NCBI RefSeq assembly: GCF_003751265.1
Contig: NZ_RJKN01000001.1
Location: 1 to 64,000 of the forward strand
Reading direction: 5' to 3'
DNA: 64,000 bases
From: Pseudokineococcus lusitanus
GTDB lineage: Bacteria; Actinomycetota; Actinomycetes; Actinomycetales; Quadrisphaeraceae
The first letter of the stretch is position 1; every line of letters starts with the position of its first letter. The notes under the pieces were generated by a model that was given only the letters and a program-made list of their open reading frames with translations, searched no databases and had not been told where the DNA came from. The position numbers and the translations under genes are program-made. Below, piece after piece: positions 62,453-64,000 of this stretch.

Positions 62453-63304
62453 TCAGCCCTCGGCGGAGGCCCCCGTGAGCCGTGACGCCGCGGCCCGGTC
62501 GACCAGCCACGTCGTCGCCAGGCGACCGCGCGCCAGCACCGCCGGGGTCCGGGCGGCGTCCTCGGCGGGGTCGAGACCGCGGGCCACGGCCTGCGCCTTG
62601 TCGTCGCCGGCCACGACGAGCCAGACCCGGGCCGCGGCGCGGACGGCGTCCACGCCGAGGCTCAGCCGCAGCGGCGGCGGCTTGGGCGCGTCCGTCTCGA
62701 CGACGACCGGCACGCCCCGCTCGCCGAGCGTGCTGCTGCCGGGGAAGAGCGACGCGACGTGGCCGTCGGGGCCCACGCCGAGCATCAGGACGTCGAAGGC
62801 GGGCACGCCCGCCGTGCCGGTCGTCCCGCCCTCGCCCAGGTCGTCCGCCGCCGCGGAGAGGTCGGCGGCGTAGCGGGCGGCGGCCTGCCCGGCCTGGTCG
62901 GCCGGGCTCCCCGCCCCGTCCACGGGCGCCGGGAAGCGGTGCCACCGGGCGCCGTGCAGCGCCGGCGCCGTGAGGAGTGCGCCCTCGGCGAGGACGTCGT
63001 TGCGCTCGTCGTCGCCGCTCGGGAGGAAGCGCTCGTCGCCGAACCAGAGGTGCACGCGCCCCCAGTCGAGGCCCGCCGCCTCGCCGTCGGCGGCGGCGGC
63101 CGCGACGGCCTCGAGCGTCTTCCCGCCGACGCGGCCGCCCGTCAGCACGACGTGCACCGGCGCCGGGGCCGGCCGCTCGTCGAGCGACGCGGCCACCTGC
63201 GCCAGGAGGAGCCCGGCGACGTGCCCGGCCAGGGCGTCGGCGTCGTCGAGGACGACGACCTCCGGCTCCGGCCGGCCCGTCGCGTCGTCCGCGGCCGTGC
63301 TCAC
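62453..63304 (-). CDS. pgl: 6-phosphogluconolactonase
   Basis: 283 residues; hydrolyses 6-phosphoglucono-lactone in the pentose-phosphate pathway. 'VHVVLTGGRVGGKTLEAV', 'WGRVHLWFGDERFLPSGDDERND' and 'DVLMLGVGPDGHVASLFPGS' are the family motifs; the usual SGGSTP-like phosphate loop is TGGRVGG here. GTG start overlaps the opcA stop (GTGA), so both are co-translated, probably from the zwf-opcA-pgl operon beyond the right edge. Confidence 0.94.
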   Translation of the reverse strand: MSTAADDATGRPEPEVVVLDDADALAGHVAGLLLAQVAASLDERPAPAPVHVVLTGGRVGGKTLEAVAAAAADGEAAGLDWGRVHLWFGDERFLPSGDDERNDVLAEGALLTAPALHGARWHRFPAPVDGAGSPADQAGQAAARYAADLSAAADDLGEGGTTGTAGVPAFDVLMLGVGPDGHVASLFPGSSTLGERGVPVVVETDAPKPPPLRLSLGVDAVRAAARVWLVVAGDDKAQAVARGLDPAEDAARTPAVLARGRLATTWLVDRAAASRLTGASAEG

Positions 63305-64000
63305 GGCGTCACCCCGCCCTCGGTGGTACCGGTCGGGGTGCCGGCGGCGGGCAGCCGCGGCCCGTCGGTGACGACCTCGGAGTCGTCGGTCGGCTCGTGG
63401 ACCGGGGGCGCGTCGGCCGGGGCGGCGCCCCGGTCGGGGGCGGGCGCCGTCGGGGACGGTGCCGCGTCGGCCGCGGCGGCGCGCGCGGCCGTCGCCCCGA
63501 CACCGCCGGCGTCGGCCCGCGCCTCGGAGACCCGGCGGGAGCGGCCGAGCCGGGGGAGGCCCTGCGTCAGCACCTCCCCGTAGACCTCGTCGGGGTCGAG
63601 CCGGCGCATCTCCTCGGCCAGGCACTCCCGCACGCTGCGGCGGGGGAGGGCCACGCGGCGCTCCGGCTGCCCCGGGGCGGTGAGGACCGCCGTCGAGGCG
63701 CCGTCGGGCCGCACGAGCTCGACGTCGCCGCCGGGGCGGACGAGCCGCACCCCGACGACGCCCGTGCCGTCGTCCGTGCGGACGCGGGTGACGGGGCAGT
63801 CGAGCGCGGTGCCGAGCCACGCCGCGAGGAGGTCGGTGCTGGGGGAGTCCCCCGCCCCGGTGACGACCGCCTCGGTGACGCTCTCGAAGGGCGGCTGGTC
63901 GAGCGCCGCGGCGAGCAGCCCCCGCCACAGCGTGAGACGGCTCCACGAGAGGTCGGTGTCACCGCCGGCGTGGCCGGCGGCGAGGGCCTGCAGCGTCCGC
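63301..64000 (-). CDS. opcA: Glucose-6-phosphate dehydrogenase assembly protein OpcA, 5' part beyond the window
   Basis: Only the last 232 or so residues are in the window. The OpcA sequence 'GDTDLSWSRLTLWRGLLAAALDQPPFE' and 'STDLLAAWLGTALDCPVTRVRTD' are clear, then 'VRLVRPGGDVELVRPDG' and 'ECLAEEMRRLDPDEVYGEVLTQGLPRL'. A Pro/Ala-rich tail of about 75 residues follows. OpcA is a redox-sensitive partner that helps G6PDH assemble or be active. Confidence 0.93.
   Translation of the reverse strand, partial: RTLQALAAGHAGGDTDLSWSRLTLWRGLLAAALDQPPFESVTEAVVTGAGDSPSTDLLAAWLGTALDCPVTRVRTDDGTGVVGVRLVRPGGDVELVRPDGASTAVLTAPGQPERRVALPRRSVRECLAEEMRRLDPDEVYGEVLTQGLPRLGRSRRVSEARADAGGVGATAARAAAADAAPSPTAPAPDRGAAPADAPPVHEPTDDSEVVTDGPRLPAAGTPTGTTEGGVTP

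Overview
The window is a 64 kb piece of a chromosome from a very GC-rich actinobacterium. Almost every coding third position is G or C, many starts are GTG, and genes are tightly packed with many 4-base GTGA/ATGA overlaps. The gene content is conserved core: trp, glt, pyk, polA, rpsA, uvrABC, whiA, gap-pgk-tpi, secG, rbpA, pgl and opcA. The order and actinobacterial marker families (WhiA, RbpA, OpcA, PdtaR, an HGxxPAAW protein, a CoaE-GrpB fusion) are typical of Actinomycetia. A Kineosporiales-like or related lineage is a guess from base composition only. I see no prophage, insertion sequence or CRISPR array.

Layout. 1-1.9 kb: a DUF222 (13E12-type) gene running off the left edge, with DNA-damage promoter signals, then a 14-bp tandem repeat and a TIGR03085-type protein. 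2.2-6.2 kb: a heterodimeric ABC exporter pair coupled to hisI-trpE and a Trp-associated membrane protein. 9-15 kb: small membrane proteins, then trpC-trpB-trpA-lgt. 15.2-23 kb: gltB-gltD and pyk, then an unusual tRNA-Leu(CAA). 23.2-30 kb: the ANTAR regulator PdtaR and a branched-chain amino-acid transporter, with a lipoprotein gene on + and livH-livM-livG-livF on -. 30.2-40.5 kb: GNAT, thioesterase/polA divergent pair, methyltransferase, rpsA, coaE-grpB and uvrB. 40.6-42.9 kb: a probable Mn2+ (yybP-ykoY type) riboswitch and two terC genes. 42.9-47 kb: MBL hydrolase and GH15 glucosidase divergent from a second zwf-like gene. 47.1-54.8 kb: uvrA, a GGDEF/EAL protein and uvrC. 54.9-62.4 kb: rapZ-yvcK-whiA, gap-pgk-tpiA, secG, rbpA. 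62.4-64 kb: pgl and opcA (cut by the right edge).

How it works together. The window carries Trp and Glu synthesis, lower glycolysis, the entry to the pentose-phosphate pathway, and nucleotide excision repair. The most informative new reading is regulatory. Several DNA-repair genes (uvrB, polA, uvrA) and the DUF222 gene carry a TTGTCRGTG-N8-TANNNT-like promoter, the pattern of PafBC-dependent DNA-damage promoters in mycobacteria; the DUF222 gene also has a LexA box just downstream. Many first genes have a -10-like hexamer 6-7 bases before the start codon, which predicts leaderless mRNAs. The terC leader contains a P1 stem and a Shine-Dalgarno-sequestering stem that use the same bases, a simple ON switch. 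Transcription units end in long GC hairpins without U-tracts.
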